From: Rhodoluna sp. | GTDB taxonomy: Bacteria > Actinomycetota > Actinomycetes > Actinomycetales > Microbacteriaceae | Reading direction: 5' to 3' | DNA length: 59,821 nucleotides | Assembly: GCA_030832605.1 (NCBI GenBank) | Contig: JAURIU010000003.1 | Span: forward strand, 1 to 59,821 | Shown: piece by piece, positions 44,953 to 52,876 of the stretch | Layout: the number at the start of each line of letters is the position of its first letter | Position numbering within the stretch: the stretch's first letter is position 1 | The notes under the pieces: model-generated | Databases searched by the model: none | Seen by the model: the letters and a program-made list of their open reading frames with translations, nothing else | What the model was told of the DNA's origin: nothing | Translations under genes and position numbers: made by a program

Positions 44953-45852
44953 TTACCAGCCGCGGTCAGCCAAGCGGTGTGGTGCAGGAATGTCGTTGAC
45001 GTTGATGCCGACCATAGCCTCGCCTAGGCCGCGCGAAACGCTAGCTAACACGTTTGGGTCGTTGAAGAAGGTGACCGCTTTCACGATTGCCTTGGCTCGT
45101 GCGACAGGGTCGCCAGACTTGAAAATTCCAGAGCCCACGAAAACACCGTCGGCACCAAGCTGCATCATCATGGCAGCATCTGCCGGTGTAGCCACGCCAC
45201 CAGCGGTGAACATAACCACGGGGAGCTTACCCGAACGAGCAACCTCGACGACAAGTTCGTATGGGGCCTGAAGTTCTTTAGCGGCTACGTACAACTCGTC
45301 GTTGCTCTTTGCTGCAAGGGCTCGAATCTCACCACTGATTGTGCGAATGTGCTTGGTGGCCTCTGAGACGTCGCCGGTACCGGCCTCACCCTTAGAGCGA
45401 ATCATGGCGGCACCCTCAGTGATTCGACGGAGCGCCTCACCTAGGTTTGTAGCGCCGCAAACGAATGGGACCTTGAAGTTCCACTTGTCGATGTGGTTGA
45501 CATAGTCGGCTGGCGAAAGCACCTCTGACTCATCGATGTAGTCGACGTTCAAGGCTTCAAGAATCTGCGCCTCGACAAAGTGGCCAATGCGAGCCTTTGC
45601 CATGACGGGAATCGAAACAGCGCTAATAATGCCGTCGATCATGTCTGGGTCGCTCATACGGGCAACGCCACCCTGTGCACGGATGTCGGCTGGAACGCGC
45701 TCAAGCGCCATAACGGCTACAGCGCCGGCGTCCTCGGCAATTTTGGCCTGTTCAGGAGTGACGACATCCATGATTACGCCACCCTTCAGCATTTCGGCAA
45801 GACCGCGCTTGACTCGGGTGGTGGCTACATTGTTGTTCTGAGATTCGCTCAT
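44953..45852 (-). CDS. pdxS: Pyridoxal 5'-phosphate synthase lyase subunit PdxS
   Basis: Dodecameric synthase that makes PLP from ribose 5-phosphate, glyceraldehyde 3-phosphate and ammonia. The 299-residue TIM barrel shows [17 protein letters not shown] near residues 15-31, [20 protein letters not shown] near 48-67 and [20 protein letters not shown] near 81-100, which contains the conserved active-site lysine. The ATG at 45852 has no ribosome site; a TAGACT lies exactly 7 bases upstream, suggesting a leaderless transcript. No PdxR-type regulator is adjacent. Confidence 0.97.
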   Translation of the reverse strand: MSESQNNNVATTRVKRGLAEMLKGGVIMDVVTPEQAKIAEDAGAVAVMALERVPADIRAQGGVARMSDPDMIDGIISAVSIPVMAKARIGHFVEAQILEALNVDYIDESEVLSPADYVNHIDKWNFKVPFVCGATNLGEALRRITEGAAMIRSKGEAGTGDVSEATKHIRTISGEIRALAAKSNDELYVAAKELQAPYELVVEVARSGKLPVVMFTAGGVATPADAAMMMQLGADGVFVGSGIFKSGDPVARAKAIVKAVTFFNDPNVLASVSRGLGEAMVGINVNDIPAPHRLADRGW

Positions 45853-45859
45853 GTGTCCA

Positions 45860-45865
45860 AGTCTA
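45860..45865 (-). promoter_or_regulatory. pdxS: Candidate -10 element for a leaderless pdxS transcript
   Basis: TAGACT on the minus strand matches TAnnnT and is followed by 7 bases and the pdxS ATG. The segment also forms an inverted repeat CCAAGT-TAG-ACTTGG (45871-45857) that covers the -10, which could be an operator or chance. Confidence 0.5.
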
Positions 45866-45919
45866 ACTTGGCGATTTTGGTTGGCGTAATCGCATGAGCG
45901 AAAAAGTCGAAAAGTTGCG

Positions 45920-46459
45920 TCAGTTCGACGCCCAGGCTGCTGCTATCTCTGATCTCACTTCACCTAGTAACATCGGTAGCGCCTTGGTTTGAGCGATGAT
46001 CGGAAAGAAGTTCGAGTCATTTGCCCATCTGGGAACGACGTGTTGGTGCAGGTGTCCGGCAATCCCAGCTCCGGCTACCTCACCCTGGTTCATGCCTATG
46101 TTGAATCCATGATTACCAGAGCTGTTCTGGAGGGCCTGCATGGCTTGTTGAGTCAGTAGGGCGATCTCTGCAACTTCATCGGCTGAGGCCTTGTCGTAGG
46201 TGTCTACGTGGCGATACGGGCAAACCAGCAGGTGTCCAGAGTTATAAGGGAACAGGTTCAAGAGCACGAAGGCATATTCGCCGCGCCTGACAATTAACGC
46301 ATCTTCATCAGAAAGTGACGGCGCAAGGCAGAAAGGACATTCATCGTCTGCCGGTTGCTGCCCTTGCTGAATGTATACCAGTCGATGAGGCGTCCATAAC
46401 CGCTGAAAAGCGTCGGGAACGGCTGCAAAATCAGCGGCGTTCTCGAGGTTGTCAGACAC
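45920..46459 (-). CDS. HIT-family hydrolase, Ap4A phosphorylase-like
   Basis: Nucleotide-binding protein of the histidine triad superfamily. The 179-residue protein has the zinc-like pair CPFC at residues 41-44, [17 protein letters not shown] near 74-90 and the histidine triad HLHQH at 136-140. In Mycobacterium tuberculosis the HIT protein encoded directly after thrS acts as a diadenosine tetraphosphate phosphorylase, so degradation of Ap4A, a by-product of aminoacyl-tRNA synthetases, is a reasonable inference. The GTG start overlaps the thrS stop by one base. The PI/PIM genes that normally follow are absent. Confidence 0.88.
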   Translation of the reverse strand: MSDNLENAADFAAVPDAFQRLWTPHRLVYIQQGQQPADDECPFCLAPSLSDEDALIVRRGEYAFVLLNLFPYNSGHLLVCPYRHVDTYDKASADEVAEIALLTQQAMQALQNSSGNHGFNIGMNQGEVAGAGIAGHLHQHVVPRWANDSNFFPIIAQTKALPMLLGEVRSEIAAAWASN

Positions 46460-48453
46460 TAAACCTGCACCTTGTCGCGGATTGCGCTGAGTATCTTTTC
46501 GACTGCATCCTCGATGGCGACGCTGTTGTCTTGTGAGCCGTCTCGGTATCGGAAAGACACCGCGTTCGCGTCACGATCTTCGCCACCAGCGATAAGCATG
46601 AACGGAACTTTGTCTTTGGTGTGGGTTCGGATTTTCTTTGGGAATCGGTCGTCTGAAATGTCCAGGTGCGCGCGAACTCCCACTGCCCTAAGTCGATCGA
46701 TTACCCGGCCAAGGTAGTCATTGAACTCATCGGCAACAGGAATTCCAACGACCTGAACCGGGGCTAACCATGGCGGGAAGATTCCTGCATAGTGTTCGGT
46801 CAGCACACCGAAGAACCGCTCGATCGAACCGAAAAGTGCGCGGTGAATCATTACCGGTCGCTGCTTGCTTCCGTCTGCCGCTGTGTATTCGAGATCGAAC
46901 CTCTCTGGAAGATTGAAATCAAGCTGCACGGTGGACATTTGCCAGGTTCGCCCGATTGCGTCTCTGGCCTGAACCGAAATCTTCGGCCCATAGAAAGCAG
47001 CGCCACCCGGATCAGGCACGAGCTCTAAGCCAGAAGCATTGGCAACGCGCTCGAGGGTCTCTGTGGCGAGCTTCCATATCTCTGGGTCACCGACAAATTT
47101 TGGATTACCGTCTTCTTTGGTTGAGAGCTCAAGGTAGAAATCATCAAGACCATAATCACGAAGTAGACCAAGAATGAAATCAAGCACATCCGTGAGTTCT
47201 TTTTCCATGTCTTGAAGGGTTACGTACAGGTGAGCATCGTCTTGAGCGAAACCTCGCGCACGAGTCAAGCCGTGAAGCACACCACTCTTCTCATAGCGAT
47301 ATACGGTGCCGAACTCGAAAAGGCGAAGCGGTAGGTCGCGATAAGAACGAGCTTGAGATTTGAAAATCAGATTGTGGAATGGGCAGTTCATCGGTTTCAG
47401 GTAGTAGTCCTGCCCCTGCTTACGAATCACGCCATTCTCATCAACCTCTTCGTCGATGCGAATTGGCGGAAACATGCCTTCTGAAAACCACTGCAGGTGA
47501 CCGGATGTCTCGAACAATCCGCCCTTGGTGATATGCGGAGAGTAGACAAACTCGTAGCCGGATTCCTCGTGGCGCTTGCGGCTATAGTCCTCCATGGTGC
47601 GGCGAATGATGCCGCCCTTTGGGTGAAACACGGCAAGGCCTGAGCCAATTTCCTCGGGGAAAGAGAACAGGTCGAGCTCGGCACCTAGCCTGCGGTGATC
47701 GCGCTTAGCCGCTTCTTCGAGCTGGTGCTGGTGGGCGCGTAGCTCGTCTTTTGAAGGCCAGGCTGTGCCGTAGACACGTTGCAACTGCTTGTTCTTTTCA
47801 GAACCGCGCCAATAGGCCGCGGCAGTGCGCATGAGCGCAAAGCCGTTGCCGATCATCCGAGTGTTAGGTAGGTGGGGTCCGCGACACAGGTCAAACCAAA
47901 CCACATCGCCGGACTGCGGATCAACGTTGTCATAAATGGTGAGCTCGCCAGCTCCCACCTCGGCCGAACCCTCCCCCAGATCTGAACCTTTGAGAGAGAT
48001 GAGTTCGAGCTTGTAGGGCTCTGCGGCTAGCTCTTTTGCAGCATCCGCTTCGTTCGTCACTCGGCGCACAAAGCGCTGACCAGAGCGGATGATTCGCTCC
48101 ATGGCCTTCTCGAGAGACTTTAGGTCTTCTGGAGTGAATGCTTCGGCGACGTCGAAGTCATAGTAGAAACCGTCTTTGATCGGAGGCCCGATGCCAAGTT
48201 TGGCTTCTGGGTTGATGCTCTGCACGGCTTGAGCCAAAACGTGGGCAGTGGAGTGGCGCAAGATGGAGAGCCCGTCTTGCGAAGACATCTCAACTGAGGT
48301 GATGGTGTCTCCGGCCAAAATGGGGTGAGCGAGATCTTTGAGTTCACCGTTCACGCGCATTGCGACAACTGTTTTTGAAGCAAATAGATCGAAACCGGTA
48401 GCGCCTGTTTCCACGTCGTGGCTTGAACCATCGCACGAGACTGAGAATGCCAT
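46459..48453 (-). CDS. thrS: Threonyl-tRNA synthetase
   Basis: Charges tRNA-Thr and edits Ser-tRNA-Thr. The 664-residue class II enzyme has an N-terminal TGS domain ([15 protein letters not shown] near residue 30), the editing domain with [12 protein letters not shown] near 66 and the later conserved Cys/His sites. The catalytic core has [20 protein letters not shown] near 352 and a C-terminal anticodon-binding domain from about 560. All motif 2 and 3 signatures are present. It has the leader AAAGGGCAAAAG before its ATG. No T-box is visible in the short gap to the divergent VIT gene. Confidence 0.97.
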   Translation of the reverse strand: MAFSVSCDGSSHDVETGATGFDLFASKTVVAMRVNGELKDLAHPILAGDTITSVEMSSQDGLSILRHSTAHVLAQAVQSINPEAKLGIGPPIKDGFYYDFDVAEAFTPEDLKSLEKAMERIIRSGQRFVRRVTNEADAAKELAAEPYKLELISLKGSDLGEGSAEVGAGELTIYDNVDPQSGDVVWFDLCRGPHLPNTRMIGNGFALMRTAAAYWRGSEKNKQLQRVYGTAWPSKDELRAHQHQLEEAAKRDHRRLGAELDLFSFPEEIGSGLAVFHPKGGIIRRTMEDYSRKRHEESGYEFVYSPHITKGGLFETSGHLQWFSEGMFPPIRIDEEVDENGVIRKQGQDYYLKPMNCPFHNLIFKSQARSYRDLPLRLFEFGTVYRYEKSGVLHGLTRARGFAQDDAHLYVTLQDMEKELTDVLDFILGLLRDYGLDDFYLELSTKEDGNPKFVGDPEIWKLATETLERVANASGLELVPDPGGAAFYGPKISVQARDAIGRTWQMSTVQLDFNLPERFDLEYTAADGSKQRPVMIHRALFGSIERFFGVLTEHYAGIFPPWLAPVQVVGIPVADEFNDYLGRVIDRLRAVGVRAHLDISDDRFPKKIRTHTKDKVPFMLIAGGEDRDANAVSFRYRDGSQDNSVAIEDAVEKILSAIRDKVQV

Positions 48454-48548
48454 CTTTTGCCCTTTAATTTCACTAAGACCTCAATACTATTCGGAAGGTT
48501 AGGCGTGCCTTGCTAGGCAGAACGGGTATCTTGCGATTGAGTTGTGGC

Positions 48549-49292
48549 ATGTCTGCACCAGAACCAGAGATCAGCAACCAAGACGTTGCCCTTTTTGCTA
48601 AGCAAGAATTCCAGAGAACTGCCATGGCGGCCCGACTCAATTGGCTTCGCGCCGGCGTCTTGGGTGCGAATGACGGCATCATGAGTACGTCTGGCCTTGT
48701 TCTCGGTGTCGCCGGTGCAACCACAGATTCGTCTGCAATTTTGATTGCCGGAGTCGCGGCTGTTGTTGCTGGTTCGATTTCGATGGCCGGTGGCGAATAT
48801 GCCTCGGTCAGCGCTCAGAAAGACAGCGAGAAGGCCGCGCTGGCAATTGAGCGAGATGAGCTTGCAGCAAACCCTGAGTTGGAGCTTCGTGAACTGGCTT
48901 GGTTCTACGAAGAAAAAGGGCTATCCCCCGACGTGGCATTTGCGGTAGCGAAAGAGCTAACCGCAAAAGACGCTCTAAAGGCCCACGCTGAAGCAGAGTT
49001 CGGAATCGACTCCGAAAACCATGTCTCGCCTACCCAGGCGGCGATCTCTTCTTTCATAGCTTTCGCACTGGGTGGAGCGCTGCCACTTATAGCTGTCACC
49101 GGTCCATGGATTGATTTACGCATCCAAGTAACTATCGTCGCTACTGTGCTCTCACTAGGTCTTACAGGATGGATCGGCGCGAAGCTCGGCGGAGCCAAAC
49201 CGATGCGAGCAATCGTAAGAAACCTATTTGTCTCATTGCTCACCATGGGCATTACATACGCCATTGGCTCGCTGGTTGGCACTCAGCTTTAG
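48549..49292 (+). CDS. VIT1/CCC1-family iron/manganese transporter
   Basis: Integral membrane protein of the vacuolar iron transporter family, which move ferrous iron or manganese out of the cytoplasm. The 247-residue protein has an N-terminal RLNWLRAGVLGANDGIMSTS motif, GSISMAGGEYASVSAQKDSE, a cytoplasmic helical segment of about 65 residues and further hydrophobic helices, five in total. The start is uncertain: the ATG at 48549 gives the family's usual N-terminus but lacks a clear ribosome site; TTG codons lie in frame 12 and 18 bases upstream. It is divergent from thrS. The metal is not predictable from sequence. Confidence 0.87.
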   Translation: MSAPEPEISNQDVALFAKQEFQRTAMAARLNWLRAGVLGANDGIMSTSGLVLGVAGATTDSSAILIAGVAAVVAGSISMAGGEYASVSAQKDSEKAALAIERDELAANPELELRELAWFYEEKGLSPDVAFAVAKELTAKDALKAHAEAEFGIDSENHVSPTQAAISSFIAFALGGALPLIAVTGPWIDLRIQVTIVATVLSLGLTGWIGAKLGGAKPMRAIVRNLFVSLLTMGITYAIGSLVGTQL

Positions 49293-49302
49293 CCGAGTTC
49301 GC

Positions 49303-49333
49303 AAAAAAAGACCCTAGCTTCACGCCAGGGTCT
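49303..49333 (-). terminator. Intrinsic terminator of the Gly-Cys-Val tRNA cluster
   Basis: On the minus strand AGACCCT and AGGGTCT form a 7-bp stem with an 11-base loop, followed by an uninterrupted run of T (A at 49303-49309 on the plus strand). It lies just after tRNA-Val(GAC). The VIT gene ends on the opposite side but the T-run is on the wrong side for it. Confidence 0.88.
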
Positions 49334-49335
49334 GT

Positions 49336-49410
49336 TGGTGGTCGATACTGGGATCGAACCAGTGACCCCTTCCATGTCAAGGAAGTGCGCTACCGCTGCG
49401 CCAATCGACC
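49336..49410 (-). tRNA. tRNA-Val (anticodon GAC)
   Basis: On the minus strand a cloverleaf forms with acceptor GGTCGAT pairing with ATCGACC. The D-arm is GCGCAGCGGTAGCGC, the anticodon stem is CTTCC/GGAAG around loop TTGACAT (anticodon GAC), and the T-arm is CTGGTTCGATCCCAG. The 3' end reads ACCA, so CCA is encoded. It is the last gene of a Gly-Cys-Val tRNA run. Confidence 0.96.
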
Positions 49411-49480
49411 GTTTGCCCGAAACTCGAGCAAGAACCATCCTAGACCGAAATGTAGCTAATCGAACTAGTTTGTTTCTTTG

Positions 49481-49555
49481 AGGTGGAGACGGGATTTGAA
49501 CCCGTGGTTTTACAGCTTTGCAGGCTGCTGCTTTGGGCCGCTCAGCCACTCCACC
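49481..49555 (-). tRNA. tRNA-Cys (anticodon GCA)
   Basis: Acceptor GGTGGAG pairs with CTCCACC. The anticodon stem GCAGC/GCTGT (one G-U pair) encloses loop CTGCAAA (anticodon GCA), and the T-arm is ACGGGTTCAAATCCCGT. The discriminator is T as in other tRNA-Cys. CCA is not encoded. It lies between tRNA-Gly and tRNA-Val. Confidence 0.95.
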
Positions 49556-49589
49556 ATGCTTACGCGCCGGCCTGCTAAAGCCTGCTTCG

Positions 49590-49661
49590 AGCGGATGACG
49601 AGATTCGAACTCGCGACCCTCACCTTGGCAAGGTGATGCTCTACCACTGAGCCACATCCGC
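49590..49661 (-). tRNA. tRNA-Gly (anticodon GCC)
   Basis: Acceptor GCGGATG pairs with CATCCGC. The D-arm is GCTCAGTGGTAGAGC, the anticodon stem CACC/GGTG encloses loop TTGCCAA (anticodon GCC), and the T-arm is GCGAGTTCGAATCTCGT. CCA is not encoded. It is the first gene of the Gly-Cys-Val cluster, whose likely promoter lies 24-53 bases upstream. Confidence 0.96.
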
Positions 49662-49684
49662 ATTTGTTCTTTCGAACGACTGCA

Positions 49685-49714
49685 ACTCTAACCCAAAGCA
49701 GCCTTTTTGCGCAA
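49685..49714 (-). promoter_or_regulatory. Putative promoter of the tRNA-Gly-Cys-Val cluster
   Basis: On the minus strand TTGCGC and TAGAGT are separated by 18 bases, close to the -35/-10 consensus, and lie 24 bases upstream of the tRNA-Gly 5' end. The rest of the 97-base gap to the divergent tRNA-Val(CAC) shows no ORF. Confidence 0.5.
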
Positions 49715-49758
49715 ACCGCCACGCGTGCTTGTTCCACTTGATACCCTGAGACTCAATA

Positions 49759-49830
49759 GGGCGTATGGCGTAGTGGTAGCGCGCTTCCTTCACACGGAAG
49801 AGGTCACTGGTTCGATCCCAGTTACGCCCA
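49759..49830 (+). tRNA. tRNA-Val (anticodon CAC)
   Basis: Acceptor GGGCGTA pairs with TACGCCC. The D-arm is GCGTAGTGGTAGCGC, the anticodon stem CTTCC/GGAAG encloses loop TTCACAC (anticodon CAC), and the T-arm is CTGGTTCGATCCCAG. It ends with discriminator A at 49830; CCA is not encoded. The next ORF starts with GTG two bases after the discriminator. It reads divergently from the Gly-Cys-Val cluster. Confidence 0.96.
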
Positions 49831-49831
49831 C

Positions 49832-50068
49832 GTGAACTTCAAAATTGGTGAAAACTCCCTGTGGGAATTTGTGCTGGCCTACTTCTGGACCTTCATGCTG
49901 TTCGCCCTATTCGCGGGAACCATTGTCGTTGCCATAGCAACCCTGGTCGGAAACATCCGAGATAAATGGCCCTATTACGACAAAGCCCGTAAGCGCAAGG
50001 TCATCAAGAACCTGGTGGTTTTCTTTGGGCTGATCGGCCTATTTATCTACCTTGGCTCTGCAATGTAG
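49832..50068 (+). CDS. Small two-helix membrane protein following tRNA-Val(CAC)
   Basis: A 78-residue protein I do not recognise. The first half has a hydrophobic helix (about residues 11-37, LAYFWTFMLFALFAGTIVV), then a basic cytoplasmic-type loop (RDKWPYYDKARKRKVIK) and a second helix (residues 61-76). It looks like a genuine inner-membrane hairpin protein. The GTG start is two bases past the last tRNA base, so any ribosome site would lie in the tRNA; 3' processing of the tRNA would leave a nearly leaderless mRNA. A later ATG at codon 22 would cut the first helix. Its end overlaps the convergent ammonium transporter by 22 bases. Confidence 0.6.
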   Translation: MNFKIGENSLWEFVLAYFWTFMLFALFAGTIVVAIATLVGNIRDKWPYYDKARKRKVIKNLVVFFGLIGLFIYLGSAM

Positions 50069-51348
50069 TTTGAGCCACGCCAGGTCCATCTAGGGTCGGT
50101 CTCGCTATAAGCAGTTTCGCCGTGAATGACTCGATCGACGCCTGCGATTTCATCGGTGCTCTTAACTCTGAAGCCAAAGGTTTTCTGCACCAGCATCGCG
50201 CTGAGCCACGCAACCGAGAATGACCAGATGCCGACTATCGCCACCCCCGCCGCTTGACGACCGAGCTGCGTCGGGTCACCCGTGAAGAACAGGCCGACCT
50301 TCTCACCGGCCAAGCCGATGAAGAGGGTTCCTACAATGCCGCCAACCAAGTGGATGCCCACGACATCTAGCGAATCGTCGAAGCCAAGCTTCCATTTCAG
50401 CTCGACGGCCAACGCGCAGATAGTTCCTACAAGTAATCCCAGCACTAGTGCCCAAACAGGATGCAAATAGGCACAAGATGGAGTGATTGCAACCAGACCG
50501 GATACAGCACCAGAGGCCGCTCCAACGGCTGTGGGTTTTCCAACTGTGAAACGCTCATAGAGCGACCAACTGATCAACGCTCCAACTGGAGCCACCAGAG
50601 TGTTTACGAACGCGAGCGCAGCTGTTCCATCGGCCGCCAGCTGCGATCCAGCGTTGAAGCCGAACCAGCCAAACCAAAGTATTGCCGCACCAATGAGGGT
50701 GAGTGGCACGTTGTGCGGCGCATGCATGCCTTTGGCAAAACCGAAACGGCGCCCGACCACAAGCGCTACAGCAAGCGCAGCGGCTCCTGAGGCCACCTCC
50801 ACAACCGTTCCTCCGGCAAAGTCCATAAGACCAAAGTTGAAAACTAGGAAGCCTCCATCGACAACCGCGCCTTCTTCAACTGTGAAGTTGAACACCCATC
50901 CGGCGATTGGAAAATAAGCGAAGGTTGCCCAAAGAGCGGCGAAGATCATCCACCCACCGAAGCGAGCTCGGTCGGCTATAGCTCCTGAAATCAGCGCTAC
51001 GGTAATGATTGCGAAGGTGCCTTGAAAACCGGCAAAAACGAGATCGAACCCGTTTCCGTCAGAAGCGGATTGGTAAGAGGATGCGAGCAGCAACTTGGCT
51101 GGGTCTAGGCCGAAGAATCCATCCAGCCCGATGAACCCTGCGTTGGTAGCACCAGCGAATGACACTGCGTAGCCATAGACCACCCAGAGAGTGCCCACCA
51201 GTCCGACAGAACCGAACGACATCATCATCATCGAGACGACGCTTGATGCTCGCACAAGGCCGCCGTAGAAGAAGGCCAGACCGGGTGTCATGAATAAAAC
51301 CATCGCAGAACAGATGATCAGGAACGCTACCGTGCTATCGCTTTGCAT
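50047..51348 (-). CDS. amtB: Ammonium transporter with Glu at the first twin-His position
   Basis: Amt/Mep/Rh channel-type protein of 433 residues with 11 predicted membrane helices and extracellular N-terminus. The C-terminal cytoplasmic tail (FRVKSTDEIAGVDRVIHGE) is the element that contacts PII proteins in relatives. The conserved DFAGGTVV segment near 176-183 is followed by Glu184, where AmtB proteins have the first pore histidine (E. coli His168); the second pore histidine is kept at about 332 in GIHLVGGIVGT. The codon at 50799-50797 is GAG. It lies 86 bases downstream of a paralogue with both histidines. It is a complete gene, so the change is unlikely to reflect decay. Confidence 0.95.
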   Translation of the reverse strand: MQSDSTVAFLIICSAMVLFMTPGLAFFYGGLVRASSVVSMMMMSFGSVGLVGTLWVVYGYAVSFAGATNAGFIGLDGFFGLDPAKLLLASSYQSASDGNGFDLVFAGFQGTFAIITVALISGAIADRARFGGWMIFAALWATFAYFPIAGWVFNFTVEEGAVVDGGFLVFNFGLMDFAGGTVVEVASGAAALAVALVVGRRFGFAKGMHAPHNVPLTLIGAAILWFGWFGFNAGSQLAADGTAALAFVNTLVAPVGALISWSLYERFTVGKPTAVGAASGAVSGLVAITPSCAYLHPVWALVLGLLVGTICALAVELKWKLGFDDSLDVVGIHLVGGIVGTLFIGLAGEKVGLFFTGDPTQLGRQAAGVAIVGIWSFSVAWLSAMLVQKTFGFRVKSTDEIAGVDRVIHGETAYSETDPRWTWRGSNYIAEPR

Positions 51349-51395
51349 AGTCTAAACCTTTGTCTATTGAGTCAAATACCTGTAACGCACCGAAA

Positions 51396-51419
51396 TGGAG
51401 GAGCCGTCGGGCCCCTCCA
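51396..51419 (-). terminator. Hairpin between the two ammonium transporter genes
   Basis: TGGAGGGGCC and GGCTCCTCCA form a 10-bp stem (one G-T pair) with loop CGAC, 15 bases after the first amtB. It is followed by TTTCGG on the minus strand, a weak U-tract. It probably reduces or ends transcription before the second transporter, 47 bases on. Confidence 0.65.
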
Positions 51420-51434
51420 CTTCGATTTGTGAAA

Positions 51435-52730
51435 CTAGCCTCGATCAGCGCCAAACGCGTATGCCTCTTCGCCGTGAACCACGGTGTCGATTCCAGCGAT
51501 TTCGTCTTCAGCTTTTACGCGGAATCCGATGGTTTTGTCGATTGCGAACCCGATGATTAGTGCGAGAACGAAGCTATAAACAAGCACCGCTCCTGCGCCG
51601 ATTGCCTGAGCAACGAGCTGGTCCCAACCAAAACCGAATGCCGATCCAACACCCTCACCAAAGAACCCGATGAAAAGGGTGCCCACAATACCGCCAACCA
51701 GGTGGATTCCGACCACGTCTAGCGAGTCGTCAAAACCGAAGCTGAACTTGAGGTCAACTGCCAATGCACAGAGCACACCGGCGATGACGCCAAGCAGCAT
51801 TGCGTACATTGGCGAGACGGATGCACAGGCTGGGGTGATAGCTACAAGGCCGGCAACAGCGCCCGAACCTGCACCGATCGAGGTTGCCTTGCCGTGCTTG
51901 AAATACTCAACAATGATCCAGCCGAGCATTGCAGCGGCCGGAGCAGCCAGGGTGTTGATGAACGCAATTGCAGCGATCCCGTCGGCAGCTAGCTCTGAAC
52001 CAGCGTTGAATCCGAACCAACCGAACCAAAGCAACGAAACACCAAGCAGGGTCAATGGCACGTTGTGAGGTTGCGTGATTCCCTTGCTGAAACCAAAGCG
52101 CTTACCAAGAACGATGGCCAGAGCTAGACCAGCGGCACCAGCGTTAATGTGAACGGCGGTTCCACCGGCGAAGTCGATGGCACCCAGATCGTAGGCGATC
52201 CATCCGCCGTCAACTACTCCACCTTCACCGAGGTCGAAGTTGAACACCCAGTTAGCGACCGGGAAGTAAACGAAGGTTGCCCACAGGCCTGCGAAGACCA
52301 TCCAGGCACCAAACTTGGCGCGGTCTGCGATGGCACCTGAGATAAGAGCCACCGTGATGATGGCAAAGGTTGCCTGGAAGGCAACGAAGCCAAGCTCTGG
52401 GAACGCTGTTGCACCATTAGTTGCGTCGGCGAAGGGTTGCCCTAGTCCTATTTTCGCTAGGTCAATACCGAACCAGCCATCGATACCAACAAATTGCTCA
52501 CCGCCGTTTACCTCAGAAGGGCCGTCAGCAAATGCGATTGCGTAGCCGTACAGCACCCAAAGCACTCCGACGAGTCCGAGGGAGCCGAAACTGAGCATCA
52601 TCATCGAAACTACGCTCTTGGCCTTCACCATGCCGCCGTAGAAAAAGGCGAGGCCCGGGGTCATCAGCAGCACGAAGGCCGCGCTGATGAGTAGGAAAGT
52701 AGTATTTCCCTGGTCTAAAACGGATTCCAT
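51435..52730 (-). CDS. amtB: Ammonium transporter with canonical twin histidines
   Basis: Trimeric Amt-type ammonium channel/transporter. The 431-residue protein has 11 predicted membrane helices, DFAGGTAVHINAG near residues 186-198 with the first pore histidine at about 194, GIHLVGGIVGT with the second at about 342, and the C-terminal PII-interacting tail VKAEDEIAGIDTVVHGEE. No glnK or glnD follows, unlike the usual actinobacterial amtB-glnK-glnD arrangement. The ATG at 52730 follows GAGAGG. Upstream lie a GlnR-like operator and a terminator-like hairpin, so nitrogen-responsive control is likely. Confidence 0.96.
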   Translation of the reverse strand: MESVLDQGNTTFLLISAAFVLLMTPGLAFFYGGMVKAKSVVSMMMLSFGSLGLVGVLWVLYGYAIAFADGPSEVNGGEQFVGIDGWFGIDLAKIGLGQPFADATNGATAFPELGFVAFQATFAIITVALISGAIADRAKFGAWMVFAGLWATFVYFPVANWVFNFDLGEGGVVDGGWIAYDLGAIDFAGGTAVHINAGAAGLALAIVLGKRFGFSKGITQPHNVPLTLLGVSLLWFGWFGFNAGSELAADGIAAIAFINTLAAPAAAMLGWIIVEYFKHGKATSIGAGSGAVAGLVAITPACASVSPMYAMLLGVIAGVLCALAVDLKFSFGFDDSLDVVGIHLVGGIVGTLFIGFFGEGVGSAFGFGWDQLVAQAIGAGAVLVYSFVLALIIGFAIDKTIGFRVKAEDEIAGIDTVVHGEEAYAFGADRG

Positions 52731-52755
52731 TTGTTTACCTCTCTGTCGAAAACAA

Positions 52756-52777
52756 ATGCCCCCGTCGTTGCGGGCAT
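52756..52777 (-). promoter_or_regulatory. Terminator-like hairpin in the amtB leader
   Basis: ATGCCC and GGGCAT form a 6-bp stem 26 bases before the amtB start, followed on the minus strand by TTGTTTTCG, so it resembles a weak intrinsic terminator. It could end zapE transcription or act as a leader attenuator; the first amtB ribosome site lies just past it. Confidence 0.4.
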
Positions 52778-52799
52778 GAGGTAAGTAAACATTTGTAAA

Positions 52800-52837
52800 G
52801 TTTCAGAAAGTAGCCAGAAATGTTTCGTGTTTGTAAA
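52800..52837 (-). promoter_or_regulatory. GlnR-like operator upstream of the first amtB
   Basis: On the minus strand TTTAC-N6-GAAAC is followed by a second GAAAC exactly 22 bases after the first, with an imperfect GCTAC between. The actinobacterial GlnR box is GTnAC-N6-GAAAC repeated every 22 bases, so the b-sites fit well and the a-sites partly. It lies 70-107 bases before the amtB start. No other gene here carries it. Confidence 0.45.
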
Positions 52838-52876
52838 ACATCAGTGAGCGAGCCGAGGGATCTAGGCTAAGGCAAT

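Noticed and set aside
48454-48548. T-box riboswitch upstream of thrS
   Set aside because: The gap is under 100 bases and lacks the T-box consensus, specifier stem and terminator; alaS was checked and also lacks one.
51381-51396. GTAAC-N5-GAAAT on the plus strand before the second amtB as a GlnR site
   Set aside because: The spacing is 5 rather than 6, the last base is T, and no second copy follows; too weak to claim.
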